A DNA stretch of 64,000 bases from Halichondria panicea (taxonomy: Eukaryota > Porifera > Demospongiae > Suberitida > Halichondriidae). Position 1 is the stretch's first letter, and every line of letters begins with the position of its first letter. Of this stretch, positions 10,701 through 24,441 are shown one piece after another. The stretch covers positions 3,601,047 to 3,665,046 of the forward strand of contig NC_087388.1 in the NCBI RefSeq assembly GCF_963675165.1, written 5' to 3'. Below the pieces are notes generated by a model. It was not told the DNA's origin and did no database searches. It worked only from the letters and a program-made list of their open reading frames with translations. The position numbers and the translations under genes were made by a program.

Positions 10701-13700
10701 CCTTTGATATCTTGCATTATGCCTCTAATATATACACTATTGCACTTGACATACAGTAGAGGCCAAAATAAAGCTTAATTCTGTTCCATTTGCGTAGATG
10801 CTGATTTGCGGTGGCCAAGAAGGGTCACCCGCCTACGCGTCTACTGCCACAATGAACTGCGTGCGCGGATATTTTGTTAACTGCACACGCTTAATTCTAA
10901 ACGCTCGCGGTAAAGATATTACACAAGGTCAAAGGTCAATCAGTCTACACTAACAGCATGTAGCAATTTCCTTAATTACTACGAATACAATTAGCGGTTT
11001 GTGTAAGTCGACACGCTTGAGTACACATGCACCAAAACGATTCTTTTGCTTGCATGCAACGGAATCAAAACAAACGCAGAGTACTACGCAAACGGAACAG
11101 AGACTTTAATTTGGCCTCTACTGTACGCAACATAATTGTATACATGTACCGTGTTCTACCGAGATTATGCCCACGTCCGAAATTACACCCAACTACAGTT
11201 TCGAGTAAAAGTTTCTGCAAAGGCTAATTTGCCTATAGACCCACTACGAAGTGATGCATTTGTCAGTGAGCAGTTGTCAAAAATAGGTTTAGCAGTTTGT
11301 TGTGTAAGCTGGTTAGATCTGAATATAGCTATAGATATAGTTGTGTAAGCTGGTTAGCTCTGAATATAGCTAGATATAGTTAGCATGCATACAGGTACTC
11401 CTATTTGCAAGTATAAATCTCTGTTGAAGACTCTGACAGTGACGAAGAAGAACCTTCTGATGCAGAATCTTAATTGTCTTAATTGCCTGAGTACGGGTGG
11501 GCTTAATTTCGAAATTAAGCTCATCCTACCTGTAGCTACTTTGTAGCATGCAATTAGGGTGGGCGTAATCTCAGTAGGGTACGGTAATGCCAAGCCGAGA
11601 CAGTAACCTTGCTTGTCACTAGTTCCAGAATATCCATCATCAAGTGATCCTCCAAAGCTTTCTACTAAGTCACCGTCATCTAGGCAACCAAATCGATGCT
11701 TTTCAGAATTATCTTCAGCATCCGCCTAGCAACATCATGTCAATTATATGAATAAAAGTGAGAAATGCTGACTATAGCAACAGTAAAATTGTATAAACAT
11801 AATTAAATAATGTCAGTATATAGTCATAAGGAACTAGCTAGCTGTGCTTACCTCAAAAATTGACGCAGAGAGCAGCCCCGTGAGTGTGGCTTGGGCCAAT
11901 GTAACAGATGATTGATTCAATTTTTGAATATGACTAGTAGTTGACAGCCCCCTTTGATTTTTGCCAGAGTAGACAGCACCCTGAAAGAACATTCCATCTT
12001 ATTATACGCACGCTTTTGTAGCTGTATGAGTATATTTACATTGTATACCCAAGAGCAGTTAGTATTCACAAGGACTAGGTCACATAACTGCACCGATAAA
12101 TCCTACATAATTATTCTATGGTACACAGGCACTATATTCAATGTTGAGTGTATTTAGCAGGAAAATATGAGCTATTATATGTAGTACCGGTGTCATAAAA
12201 TTTTAGGCCCAGTTTAGGCCCCCCCCCATTAACAGCGTGACAGCGGTGCATTGAATGTGCATTAAACATAAAAACCAGCTATAGTCTTTACAGTATAGGC
12301 AGTGCCAGTTGCTGAATGAACGAGTGTTGCAAGCGCACGCTTGCTAATGCCTCTCGCCATGTTATGCTTTCACTCAAAAAGTATTAGTGATATAGTAGTT
12401 TCTATAATGAATTTTACGTTAAAGTTAGCTTATCAATATAAACTCACTGAGAAGAAAAGACTTATTACACGCATCTATTGTTGTTATCTATTGTATTATG
12501 TGGCTTACCAGGACCTCAAGAAAGAAGAAAATTGCAGCAAGATCAGTTCAGTGTATATAATATCTATTGAGAAGAAAATACTTGTGTACATGCATATTGT
12601 TATATATGGTAGTGTTTTGTGGCTTACCAGGCCCTCAAGAAAAACATGACTCTGCCAGGAGAATCTGGATTCTGGATACTATTTTCTACACGTGGGGAAT
12701 GAGCGCGGATGCGCATTACATCCACAGGAATAATTAAAGGGTGTGTCCAAAGAGATCAATTTCACAAATGGCTACTAATGCTAGCTGTTTTAACAGATAT
12801 TTAAATGTTGACTCTTGTAGCTAACAAAAAGCTAGCGCTTTAGTGCAAGGCTAACTCATAATATGTTGAATAGAAAGTTTGTGTGAACAGATGATGCTAT
12901 GAAAGATTCTGAAGAGACTGCAACAGCCTTCAATGTGAGTCAAACTAGCCATAACTCGAGAAAGAAGCTTTAGTTTGCTAATCCACGAATCAAAATCCAA
13001 GAGAACGTGGCTAGAAGCCTATAGAAGCTGTTAGTTTTCGTCGCATTGCATTGCAACCGTTGAGCAGTTACAGCTGGAACAGACACACACACACACACAC
13101 ACAGTCAGCTTTACCGTATCCCTCGTACGGCTACGCTCTCCTCACACGCAACATTTCATGCATATGGCACTGGTCACAGCCATCACACTGCACCATGTCA
13201 TTCCATGAATCAGGTCTCATGCAGCACAAAGCTGCATAGGTGCCAACTGTCCCAAATTGGTCAAAATTTAGCACCCCTGTCCCTTGTCCCAAAAGAAAAC
13301 TGCAATTCACCTCAAACATCCCAGATTTTCAAGGTTGCTGCTTCTCAGCTTTACTGCACAAGACTGAGCGTGACAAGGGGAACATTCTTGCTACTTTTAT
13401 ACAGAGTTCTTTGGATACATGCATGTCTCTTCGATACTTCGTCAACTAATTCTAAGAGCTATAACCTTACCAAAATTATACTATTATGATAATTATAGCA
13501 CTCTCTACTCTTTGACTTCGTTCATCTTTGTTCTATCGTGCAGAAAAAGATAGCAGAAAAGAGGGGGCCTAGAATTTTAACAGAATGGAGGTTTTAAGTT
13601 GATGAGCGACATTACCTATGTTCAACATAAAAGTTGAGAAGCATTTAAAAATATTAAGGGTGCTGGCACACCTACGCCCACCCACACGTTGCTAAAGAAA

Positions 13701-16700
13701 GCTACGTAACTATGAAACTACCTGCAGGAGAGACACAGATCCTTCACAAAATTATGAAGCAACAAACTACTAGTGTGCACTCCAAAAATGGATGATGAGA
13801 ACAGATTTACAGTTTTTCATCATCTAGCTAAAAGAAGTTCCGTCTCAGTAACCAGTAGAGCTATGGTCTTGATTGTTTGTTTGCAGGTGCACTATACAAA
13901 TTAAGCTCTTCAATATTACAAAGCGCTCTTGTTGTAAAATCCCTTTGTTATCTATTTATGAGTTGTTACGACACGCCCACTAGAGAAAAATCTAGACCAT
14001 AAATTACATGTATATGGACAAAGTCTGCTCGTAACTTTGTTCACCTTCGGCCAGGGTCGGCTGCTGTTTTGATGAACTTTGAAGGTAAACTACATGTATG
14101 AACTAGAATTGCTAGCTCGATACGCAGGGTCCTGCTTTTCACTCCATTCCCCTTAAGAGCTTCAATGAAAGCCTCTGGAGTTGATAATCTCCTTTTTAGA
14201 TAAATTCGACCTGTTCTGATTTGAGAATCAATCGTTTAATAATGTAGGCAACGTAATATATTTCTGGAGCTGGGATACTTGAATAAGCTGCATCATGGCC
14301 CGTGAGGATAGAGAAAAGGTATACAAACTAGTGAGTTGTGTGGTTTTACTTGGAAAACACCCTAGCTATAATTTCTTTTCCGTACACACTCGCTCTGTGG
14401 TTAAACCTGTGAATAAATAGACTGAACATGTTACCATTAATTGATTCCACGCATGTGAAAACAGTTAATACGTACCATACCCTCTTCTCAGGAGCCTAAA
14501 ATCGAGGCCATAGCACGCACAACACACAAACACACCACCGTCATGCCTCCAACACACACGCATTGACGTCTGTTTAAACGTCATAGGGGTCTATTAATTA
14601 AGTACTGGATAATTAAAGACTATATGGAATAAACAGTGGGACTCATTTGATGTTCATAATTATATATACTAACATGGTTCCATTATTCACAACGTACAGC
14701 TTGCACTCCGTGTCCCAGTGTTCTTGACTTATAACGAGTCATGGCCTCCACCTTAGATGACATCCTGCTTGGCAGTACTGGCTCTTCTGCAAGTAATCAT
14801 ACACATATGACAGTACATACAAGTAATAGTTGTACCATGGATATCAGGGGTGTATTGGATTTGTACTGCAACTGCACGAGGTAGTACACTAACAATACAC
14901 CCCCAGATTTCCATGGTACAGGTAGCTTGTACTTAGCCTCGATTCAAGGCCTGGTACCTATTGCAAGGGTGATAGTGCGCATGCGCTTCAAATTACCCAG
15001 AATATGGGTAATCGTACTACGAACATAAAACCTTAGTAAATGAAAGCACTACCGGTGCTGATGCCTCGGTGGAGATGCCAAAGCTACATAACATAAAGCT
15101 ACTAATAGCTTTTATACTGATGAAATAATTATTTTGCTGCATGCAAACTCAAAGAGTGGGTAATATCGACCATGATTGTTGTTAAACGATCGATGCCAAA
15201 AGTTCAAGTCTAAAATTAATGGCTGCCATCAGCAGAGCCTTGCAGCTTTCTTCCTCACTCTTGCAGCTACCAATAGCTAGCGTTCTGGTGCAGAGCTAAC
15301 CACTAGTACATTGTAGAGTAGTAACACTCGGTAAACAAGTTTGGCTACGTGCTCTTCTGAAAAGGCTGCAATGGCATTCCCCAAGTAAGCAAAACTAGGC
15401 ATAACTCGAGAACGAAGCATTATTTTGCAAATTCACAAATTATGTACAAAGATAGAAAATAGATGAGAGAAAGAAAAAAGGGGATTCCCCAGATTCTGGA
15501 AAATAACTAACACATGCATGCGCACTATTACCATACAATAGATACCAGGCCATAATTATAGGTACCAGGCCATATTTTAATCGGCCTGGAATGAGGCTAG
15601 CTTAATTGTACTATGAGCACATAAAAATTATTGATTAGTAGCCTCCTTCACCGGCCTTCATAGAAAAGAAGGCCTGCTATCGACTGCTTGCGCATGCGCA
15701 AAATTATTGCCCGTAAGATTTCCTATAATACTGGATTCATCAGAGAAAATATCCTAAAAGTCATACACAGAGCTATATAGCTAGCTAGCTAGAGACAGAG
15801 CTGTTGTACAGCTATTTTGTTCTGATAGAACAGTAGCAGTAGTATGTAGACTTTCACCAAAGTTAGTGTTAAATGGGCGTGGCCTGTCCATATAGGCTCT
15901 TGTCAGCTTTCACTCCGTTCAGACGATCGTAATCCACACTGTTGCAGGCTGTGAGTCTTTTGTTAACATAGCAGGCTAAGGGTAGCTATCAGAGAATGCT
16001 ATCCATTGGGCTAGAAACCTTCAATCGAACTTTCTATCTACTTCCTTCAATCCACTTCCGTTCGTTGTCATGTCATAGTTTTACTGAGCATATACGATGT
16101 TATCCAAAGCCCCCAGATACCGGGGGGATATTAGCGCATGTGCAAGCAGTCGATACCAGGCCCACTTCCCTAAGTGAAGTGGGAAGTGCGGCCTGGGATC
16201 GAGGCTAATTGCAATTAGAAGCTGTTATCCAACCCATTTACAACTGAGTAGCAATAAACACTCTTTGATCCCTGCCGTGTGTGCATGCGCTGTGCACATT
16301 TTGTGCGCATGTGCTTGCACTTGACAAACCACATTTACAACTTCACACAACCCAGTTCCAATGTGGTCGGTAGTTTTAGTGAATCTGATTGGACACTGAA
16401 GAATTGATCTTCACAATGTGATCCTAGTGTGTCACAGTAGTGATCCATAAAAGAGTGGCTCCTTTAAGGGTGGAGGGTGCGCTTTAGGCTGACCACAGCC
16501 AATGTACCCTAGGGTACATGAATGTACACCCTAGCAGGGTACGTGGGATTTGTACCCTGGAGTATCCTGAGAGTTTCAATGGATATTCCTTAGTGTCAGA
16601 GAACATCATGTTACAAGTATACATGTACAGTCATGCATATACATGTACATGACTGTAGGTGCACACACTATAATTATATAATTATACACATTAATACCTG

Positions 16701-19700
16701 AATGATGTCTATGTCTACTTCTTGGACTAGGAGAATCTTCTGCTTCTGCTCCTGAATGCAATTAAATATATACTAATAATGAAGCTACAATTATACAACT
16801 GATAAGTACAGACTTTAATGTGTATCGTGAGCATAGTTATATATATGGATATTAAAACAAACCTGCTGTCGGGAATCCTTTCAAAATCATTTCTTTTGCC
16901 TAATACATAAAGAGATTATGCAGTAAATTGAAACAACACATGCATAATTATACTTAACAATTAATGTGCATGCAAATCAAATGTATATTCATTAATTCTC
17001 CTCAGTATGTTAATGCAGTATATGTATAGGGGGATACACAAGCATAGTGCAAAAAAGTGCTCTGTGTACCTCTATACTTCTATAACGACAATCAGGATTA
17101 TATTTTTGTGTATTCATAAATGATACTCATCAAATCAGGGGGCATATAATATTGTTCAGGTATGGGGGGAGGGGTCTTTGACTTTAGACACAATAAGTTT
17201 CTTAGTTTCTAGCGGTAGTTTTAGAAGTTAAACACGGATTGTCCAACAGCCATAACGTATAGACTTCAATAAAGTATCACGTGAACTGCTTTCGTTTCCA
17301 ATCCCCCTATACTCTTCTATCTACATTTAGAAAATGCTCAGGCCCTTAGTACTTAGCATCCTCACTACGCTCGGGATGCTACAGCCTCGGGCCTTCGGGT
17401 CTCAAAACCCCATAGAGACCTTGGACTCATAACTATAAATAATTATTTATTCGTTGCGCTCGCCCCTAGTATTCCATGTTAGGGGACGAAGACATAACTA
17501 TGAGTCAAAATATACCACAGTAGTTTATAGAAGCTCTTTTACATTTCAACCGTCAGACATTAAAATTTTGAGCAGTACCGTTACAACTGGAATAAACAAA
17601 ACGACACACACACAATCAGCGTGTACTGTATACCTCTGGTGGCGACGCCCCCGAGGCTTCGAAAATTGCTTGTCATACATTCTATACATGCACATGCATA
17701 TATAATTATGTAGAATGCACCCGGCACCATTTATGAGAGGAATGTCAATATAATTACCGTATAGCGGGTAATTTTCGCGGGCAAGCTGACCGCCACGAAA
17801 ATGTTGGCGTCCATGGCTTACCGGAACGCATGCAATGCAATGTAGGAAATGAAGTCTAACGAAATTTTTACTCACAAAAATCACCGTTTTTTAGGTGAAA
17901 CCAGACGAAAATTACCCGCTATACGGTAGTACATGTAGGTGTACGTGCGCTGTAACGCATTTATCTGCTGTCCCTCTCACAATGGTGACAAATGCTTCAC
18001 AAAAACTCACCTTGTCAGGGAGGTCTGGTAAGCTCTTCATTAGTTGAAGCTTGATTGCATGGACCCATTGATTTTTCTGCTCGAGCGAGCGTGACTAAAG
18101 AAATGGGCATAACTTGCTGCATGCGTATATATACATGTATTAATTTTTTACCATGTTGTGGGTCTAATTTGAGGGTATAAATGTTTACAGATTCACTGGT
18201 GCTTTCATTTATTTTATCATGTAATAGCAATATCTAGTAGCTTTATGTATGTACATGTAGCTTTGACACATCCACCGAGGCACTGTTTGTATTGATATTT
18301 TTCAGGAACAAAGTAACTTAATAATCAAAAATTAATGATCTCCAGCCCATCAGCTAATCCAAAGTAGTCAAATGACCACTCTTTCTTGGCTAGGTGTGTT
18401 CAAAATAACACATAGAAATTATATATGTTCCAGGTAGTAGCTAGCACACACTGTATTTATGCTGCAGGCTCCTGTCTCCACTTAATGATTAATGTACATG
18501 TACAAGAAATCTTAAATTGAATAAAGCACAGTGTGCAGTAATGGCCAAACGTAATACGACTTCTATATATACGACTTTTAATTACCTGAAATGTGTACGA
18601 TCGTCCTGTTGAGACCTGTCTGATGTGAAAACTGTTCAGGTCTTTCTCAACCTTTTCTGTAAGCTGTAAGTCTTTCACCTAAAAAATCACATGTTTGTAT
18701 AATTATAGTCATGCATTCAGCCGCAGCGCAAATAATACACAATTACACTACAGTGGAACCTCGATTAACAACCACCTCCGAAGAGCAACCACACACTATA
18801 AAACGGCCAAGAACTCAGGTCCAGATTGAAATTACAATGACTTCTGTGAATCAATGTAAAGCAACCTCTCAGGAACGGCTACCTCTCTACTCCGTATAAC
18901 GAGCAGTTTTTTAATCTCAATCAGCTTTAGTAATTGTACAGATTGGACAACCACACCCAGAAATAGAAGAAGATGCATTATTATGTACAATCGTGAATCT
19001 TGTATGAGATAGAAAAGCAGTTAGCAAAGCATTGACTCAGGGCATACATGTACATGTGGTTGATATAATGTAAACCATAAGTACTGACATAATTAATCCC
19101 AATAGTTGCTATAAAAGAGAGTGAGCAAATAAAGGGAGTGGCAATCTACACATCTCAACAAAGATCGCCTGTCAATAATTGCCAAAAGGCTGTTCCCCAA
19201 TGGTGTCCATCATTTTATGGAGGTTCCACTGTACATGTACATGTAGTTTATACTGCTAACTTATAGTTATTATGCCGAATGAGCAACTTAGAATGCAGAA
19301 TTATGGCATGTATTATACTGTACACGTACATGTACCTCTAGGTGAGCCTTATACTGGTAGCCCACTTCCTCTTTCTTTGTGATCAAACAGAGACTTTCGA
19401 ACAAAAACACATATCTGTCAGTTCTACCACGAAATGTAGATCCTGTTGACCTGCTACCAGAGTAACGAAAGTTTTCCTGTATGGATTTGCCACAGCACCA
19501 TTAGTGAAAGTCATGCGCATGCACCTTAAAGTAAAATTACGTACATCATTGTTAATATAATTATCATGTTAGAAGTGCAGTATAACTATAATATGCACTA
19601 ACTTCTAAAGTATAAAAGCAACGGAGATGCTGATGCCTCCAAAACTTTACGACAAAAAGTTACTAGGAATTTAATGTTTTTCTTACATTTGCAGGGAATG

Positions 19701-22700
19701 GAAATGATCGATTAAAGCCCTTGCGTTCACAGTTTAGTAAATTCTGTCTACTCTGACTCATTTGTACACTAATTGTAGTACTCACAATCTCTTTGATATA
19801 CGAACGTCAACGAAGTGATAACTATATAGAGCACTGATTCAGAAGTGGAAACGTTAACTTAGGGTTTAGTGTGTAGTATACCATCTCGAGTCAAAGCCGC
19901 GTGTACATCTAGGCCAACGTGCAGCTTCAAGCTATTAGCTTCTTGGCTTTTGTTCGCTTTTATTCGACAAAGAAGAAAAATCTGCCAAATTTAAAACTAC
20001 TACGTAACCTTGTTGTGTTGAGGCTATCCATGGTACAAACACAGAGGTATCGCATCCAGGTGAGCAGACTCAGAATACACAGAACGATCGACAGACAGAC
20101 TGACCGTCTACTACAACTCGTGGCGCGCCTAGTGTTAATAATTAATGCGTAAGTATACCTCTTGAATAAGATCTCCGTATTTCGACAAGTCCAGCCCCTA
20201 AATGAAATGGAAACAAAAATGTGTGACGCACCATGCATGATACTATAAACATCTCAATCGTCTGCTGTTTAACTAGTAACAAAAGGCAAAAATGCTAAGT
20301 AAAAGCACAGGTAAGTGGAGAAACTATATGTAAACGGTAACAGGCAATTACGTATTTCATTGTGCATTTAATGTCACTCCCCACCCCACACACACACACA
20401 ATTTCAAGTACTATGCAACAACACACAAACCTCATTTCCACGAATCAAACTCTGCAATTCTTGAACATGGACAGCAGCATCATATTTTTTCTTCATAGCA
20501 TTGATATGCTCTGCCACTGAAGTCATATCCCGTATAGCATTCTATACATATGTATCATTTGAATTTCAACGTTAACATGCACCTTAATTATTGCCTATTA
20601 CATGTGCATGTACATGGGAGTGCATAGACCTATAGCCTCCTTTGCAGCCTCTCCTTTTTCTGTTTTTCGTCACACAGGTCAATAAGATAAGAATTGGAGG
20701 AACAAAGAAAGAAAGAAAGAACCGTCCAAGAAAAAGGAGAGCCTGCCTCACTAAGTTGCGTGACGGTGGCACAGTAAATATGAACGTGGGCTTTCAGTAG
20801 ATGGGCGGAGCCTGACAGGCAACAAAGCCACAGGATGCCTACGCATTGCACACTCACTTATGTAGCCAGAATCAATTGCATATCATAGACGAGGGCTTAT
20901 CTAGCATAGTAAAGACTAAAGGTCTATCCTTGAGGTTTGAGTATTATTATTATGGGCAGCAGTAGATACAGTGTATTGGTGAGAATGACAATGTTGCAAG
21001 GTTGTGACCTCATGAGTATACTGACAGACTACAGTAACTATAATTTGTGTGCATGAGACAGTTTCCACAGGGGCACGAGCAAGTTTCACCAATGTCGACT
21101 CGAATGTTCCCAGTAACTCTGGAACTCTCTTTTAGTTACATGTAATAGACCGTATTGATCGATAGGGTCCTGTCGATTCCATAGTCGTGCAATCCTATTG
21201 TACACCAGAACCTCGATTATCTGGCCCTCCATTACGTACCATGGAGACATGCCTGCTTATCTTCTGTGCATGCGCAGACAACAATGTGGCACTACTGTTT
21301 ATTAATAAAGTGGGTGGATCAAGGCGTGGTTTATCTATTCGATTATCCGGCATATTCACTTATTCGGCCTGCTTTTGGAACTAAGGTGTCAGAATAATCG
21401 AGGTTCTACTGTAGTAGTCTTAGAGGTTCTGCTCCTTTGGGAACTTTTTGGCAGTAGAACCAGCTCAGTGGATGCGGAAATAATACCTGCAGGTAAGCAC
21501 CCAGGTCTACATTGTCTGGTAGATATTTGAGACACTCGACTAGGAACGTTAATCGAACATGAGGTCTTGAAGCTCAAACAATAGAGAGAGTGGGAGCATA
21601 ATTATTGAGTTGATAAGGCGAGTCTTGTAGTCTATAGTTCTGCTGTATAGTTCTGCTGCAATTATCCGAGGATAAAATTGGTTGCTCTTGCCCTTCTAGT
21701 TTGGATATTGTGATTTTACTAGGGCAATCTATAGCTTCTTCTTCATTATATGAAACATTCCGACATGAAGAGATCTGTAGGATTTTTGGCATGAAGCATT
21801 GCTGTGAGTTTTCCAGGATCTGGGATAGGTTTCTTCTTGTGTTTATGCCCATCCTTTTGACAAGGGCTATTATCAGGTACTCTAGCCTTTCATGCTTCAT
21901 CTTGTAGAGCTAAAAGTCTACATACTGTTCTGTAGCTAGCTTCACACACGTAAACACGCATGACACGTACACTGCTTTGCCTCTAGTTCCTAGTAAATAC
22001 GCTCCAAGTACTGTGTCACAGTGTGTTGTTTGCACTGGCACGCGCGGTTCCTTTTCAAGCTTCCCCCCAAACTTAAAATCTTAGATGAAACCCTGACATG
22101 TAAGAGCAAATACATGCCCTTAATATACATATACTAGATCTCCTTCCTCTCTGAGATACAACAACAACAGTGTCATGGAGACTTTAGAAACGCATGCTGT
22201 ACATGTATAATTATACTTACTTTAAGAATATCATGAACTGGCTCCTCACTTTTGATATTCTTCAACATGTCCTAAAAATTAATTGTAATTGAATCAGTCG
22301 TCAACATGGTGTTCAGGTGCTCTTAAAATAATATCATGACATAAAAGCACTTGTAAGTGTGCATGCAGACACTAGCGCAGCAGAGCTGCAACAAGCGACA
22401 ACAAAAGCTTTTAAGTTTAACAACAAAATCAAGCCATGCGCTTTACAATAAACTCACAGCTAAGAGAAGAGAATATTTGAGCACCCTCTGAACTGGTTTA
22501 AGAAGATAAGCACCAAGAGGTAGCTTGTGGTTCAGTCTTTGCTGGCATCTCTGGAAGGACCATATCAATCAACGAAATTGATGGTACTTACTTTTAAGCT
22601 GTGATTACCTTTAGGAACAATGAAACTCCAACATCTTGAGAGAGTTGAGTAAGAATATTTACTGACCTGTATATTCCAGTATGATGGCCAAATAATCGTT

Positions 22701-24441
22701 AGTTACAATTTCTTACTTTGGGTAGTTGTTGCAGTAGTGTGTGTAAATCTTGAACCCTTCAGCCTGTAGCAAAAGTGAGACTATTGCAGCATACTCCCTC
22801 TTTATGCATGTCTTTATTGCACGCATAAAGAGTTGTCGGCACTTACGTTTGACAAGAAACACAGAGCTATTTTCTTTGGATCATTTCCGGAAGCTTCAAG
22901 CGAACACATCAAGGCACTGAAGAGCAAACAACACATACATGTAGCTTAATGTACATGCATGCTGTACATGTATTTGGCAATTTCATAAAGAAACATCAGC
23001 TCAAAATTGTAGCAATTAATTACTATAGTGATTGAATTCATAGAATTCCATCACGCCCTAATTTGGACAACAATCTTGACTGTGTTACAGATGTTGAAAT
23101 ATGATCGCCAAGTAGTACATTACGGGTGGTATTAAGATACTTTGCTACACTCTGAATAGCACCCAAATAAATATTATACAGTACATGCATATAATTATAA
23201 ACAAAAACATGAATGCTCTGATAAAAATTAATATCAAAAATAATTATCGATAATCATGCATGCATCATGTACATGTGGGTATATGACATTCATAGTACTT
23301 AGTTTACCCCAACAAATGTGAGGGATGACCACTGTAGCAACTACAAGCAAGGCCTACACATTCAGGCATTCAATGATTGTCTATTTGTATTTGGCCACAG
23401 GCATTTACTGATTAAGCAACATGCCCACAAAACACACAGCGTTACGCCCCCACATAAACATTTTACCACTACAAAGTTTGGAGGCACTAAGCAGACAACC
23501 ACAATTATACGACCCAACAATGCATTTGGTAATTGGTACCTTGCTTTAAATAACAACTTTCCAGCTACATGTACATAACTGTACATTACTCACCGATGAA
23601 AATTAAGAATCTCACAGATATTTCCAAACAGCTCTTCAAGGTCAGACTCCTTCACAGGAAGCACACCCACATGTGACACAAGTGGCACTTGATACTCCTG
23701 TACAGAAGAGCAAACACATACTGCAAACACTGCACAAAATACAGTTACGCTCACATCAACAACTTGAGATAGATCCTCGATGTACACTCTCTCTGTTGAC
23801 CTAAGCTCGTGGATAACATGCTCCATGTGAGACCTAGAATAGAATTAACATGTAACTCTATAGTACTAGCCATTAACTCCCCCTAATCACAAGTTGTGTT
23901 GGGGGAAATATCACAACCGATCTTTGCATACCTCCGCCTGGAAAACACGAGGGGAGACTTAACAGCAGGCCCACTGTCAGCAAATGGAGAAAGAACATTA
24001 TCCAGCGCCAGCTCATAGGACAACTGATACTGGTGCTTAGCAATATCGTACTTTCCCCGTGATTTGTTCACTGCTAACTCATGATCATTGAATGTATTTG
24101 CCTGACTACCTTCAAAATAGTGGTACTCTGTGTCTGGTGGTGACTCGAAGTCACCTATATCGAACAGGCTGTTCCAACTTGAAGACAAGGGCTCCGGTGG
24201 TAGTTTAGGCACATCGAGCTGTTTCTTGTAGTAACGAGAGTCGACGACAATATCACTGGTGTTCTCAACCGGTTCCGGGTTGAATCGAACTTCTGTTGTA
24301 TGCCTCCTCTGTAAAGACATGGATCTTGAATGCAGGCCAATACAGACTAATTAGAGCCATTTTGCACAGCTGAAGCACTTACCTCAGGGTTTCGGTGCCG
24401 CTTCTGCCTCTTTTTCTGAGACAGATTCACTATATCCATGC
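4777..24441 (-). CDS. PLEKHG-family Rho guanine-nucleotide exchange factor (DH-PH protein)
   Basis: Predicted to activate Rho-type GTPases by nucleotide exchange and to act on actin at membranes. Minus-strand exons: 24441-24383, 24306-23932, 23833-23755, 23697-23594, 22916-22847, 22763-22717, 22666-22609, 22550-22458, 22271-22221, 20541-20431, 20197-20159, 19476-19336, 18678-18586, 18094-18011, 16899-16863, 16751-16698, 14786-14698, 11980-11852, 11725-11608, 6380-6331, 6234-4777. Phases agree throughout, giving about 1112 residues. DH domain about 146-345 ([14 protein letters not shown], then conserved region 3 [10 protein letters not shown]); PH about 363-468, ending [12 protein letters not shown]. 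The large last exon encodes a disordered tail with the PLEKHG-like [15 protein letters not shown]. The first exon is uncertain: its reading needs the acceptor AGAG at 24306. Introns up to 5.2 kb hold many repeats but no exon is disrupted. Paralogue (PLEKHG1, 2 or 3) not decided. Confidence 0.85.
6779..7400 (+). repeat. Family G dispersed repeat, copy 1 (RhoGEF intron)
   Basis: Shares several blocks in the same order with 12321-13080: gctaatgcctctcgccatg at the start, gtggcttaccaggacctca in the middle, and a long closely similar block from gatgctacgaaagat to gctgttagttttcgtcgcat at the end. Partial copies occur at 7585-7640 and, inverted, near 37200-37280. No conserved frame. Confidence 0.55.
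7661..7817. mobile_element. 157-bp hairpin MITE
   Basis: The ends tagaacacacctagccaag and cttggctaggtgtgttcta are reverse complements, and pairing continues inward for roughly 75 bp per arm (ggatggcctcgaggttaacg against the matching block near 7765). A fragment of the end recurs at 18384. Non-coding. Confidence 0.65.
8791..10044 (+). repeat. Family B composite repeat (RhoGEF intron)
   Basis: Begins acccgaggcgcgtgggcggc and ends cactttagtgctctagtt, as do the intact copies at 38531-39322 and 39598-40354. It contains several partial repeats of a roughly 145-bp unit (ctgcgtttacagcatgg...agcgagcaaaa), so it looks like a rearranged or internally expanded copy. No coding content. Confidence 0.6.
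10752..11125. mobile_element. 374-bp TIR element (RhoGEF intron)
   Basis: The left end tacagtagaggccaaaataa and the right end, whose reverse complement is tacagtagaggccaaattaa, continue as matching arms of about 50 bp (both include ctgttcc.tttgcgtag). Likely a MITE inserted at TA. Confidence 0.65.
12321..13080 (+). repeat. Family G dispersed repeat, copy 2 (pre-mRNA intron of RhoGEF)
   Basis: Second copy of the repeat at 6779-7400, with extra sequence between the shared blocks. It is followed directly by a short (AC)n run at 13083-13104. Confidence 0.55.
14831..14930. mobile_element. 100-bp hairpin MITE
   Basis: tgtaccatggatatcagggg at the left and the reverse complement of ccatggtaca-type sequence at the right form arms of about 35-40 bp around a short loop. 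It lies immediately before the family A element at 14944, in a RhoGEF intron. Confidence 0.55.
14944..15599. mobile_element. Family A element containing a piece of family F repeat
   Basis: Ends tagcctcgattcaaggcc and ggcctggaatgaggcta. The interior 15051-15438 is an inverted family F fragment (compare 62331-62870), so one repeat was captured by or inserted in the other. Flanks are gcttgtact on the left and gcttaattgtact on the right: an imperfect match that could be an altered target duplication. Confidence 0.6.
15639..16207 (+). mobile_element. Family A element, long form
   Basis: Begins tagcctccttcaccggcct and ends ctgggatcgaggcta. It aligns end to end, inverted, with 29223-29814 and includes the internal block missing from the short copy at 43456-43780. 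Flanks attgattag and attgcaattag match imperfectly. No coding sequence. Confidence 0.7.
17756..17927. mobile_element. Family D MITE, divergent copy
   Basis: The ends accgtatagcgggtaatttt and its reverse complement (aaaattacccgctatacggt) are exact for 20 bp. The interior differs from the copies at 48956 and 57911, so this is a distinct subfamily sharing only the termini. Located in a RhoGEF intron. Confidence 0.7.
18749..19233. mobile_element. Pogo/Tigger-like MITE
   Basis: Left end tacagtggaacctcgattaa, right end aggttccactgta, flanked by TA. The terminus resembles the CAGTNGAACCTCG ends of pogo/Tigger elements. The interior has no transposase. Confidence 0.6.
21201..21413. mobile_element. 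Pogo/Tigger-like MITE, short copy
   Basis: Left end tacaccagaacctcgattat, right end ataatcgaggttctactgta. Same family of termini as 18749-19233. Non-coding, in a RhoGEF intron. Confidence 0.6.

Noticed and set aside
14742..14793. Plus-strand start-like frame [16 protein letters not shown] followed by a donor
   Set aside because: It is antisense to the RhoGEF exon 14698-14786, whose phase joins both neighbouring exons; the plus-strand frame has no continuation.
17454..17884. Open frames near 17454-17884
   Set aside because: They overlap the family D MITE and lie in a RhoGEF intron; not conserved with other MITE copies.
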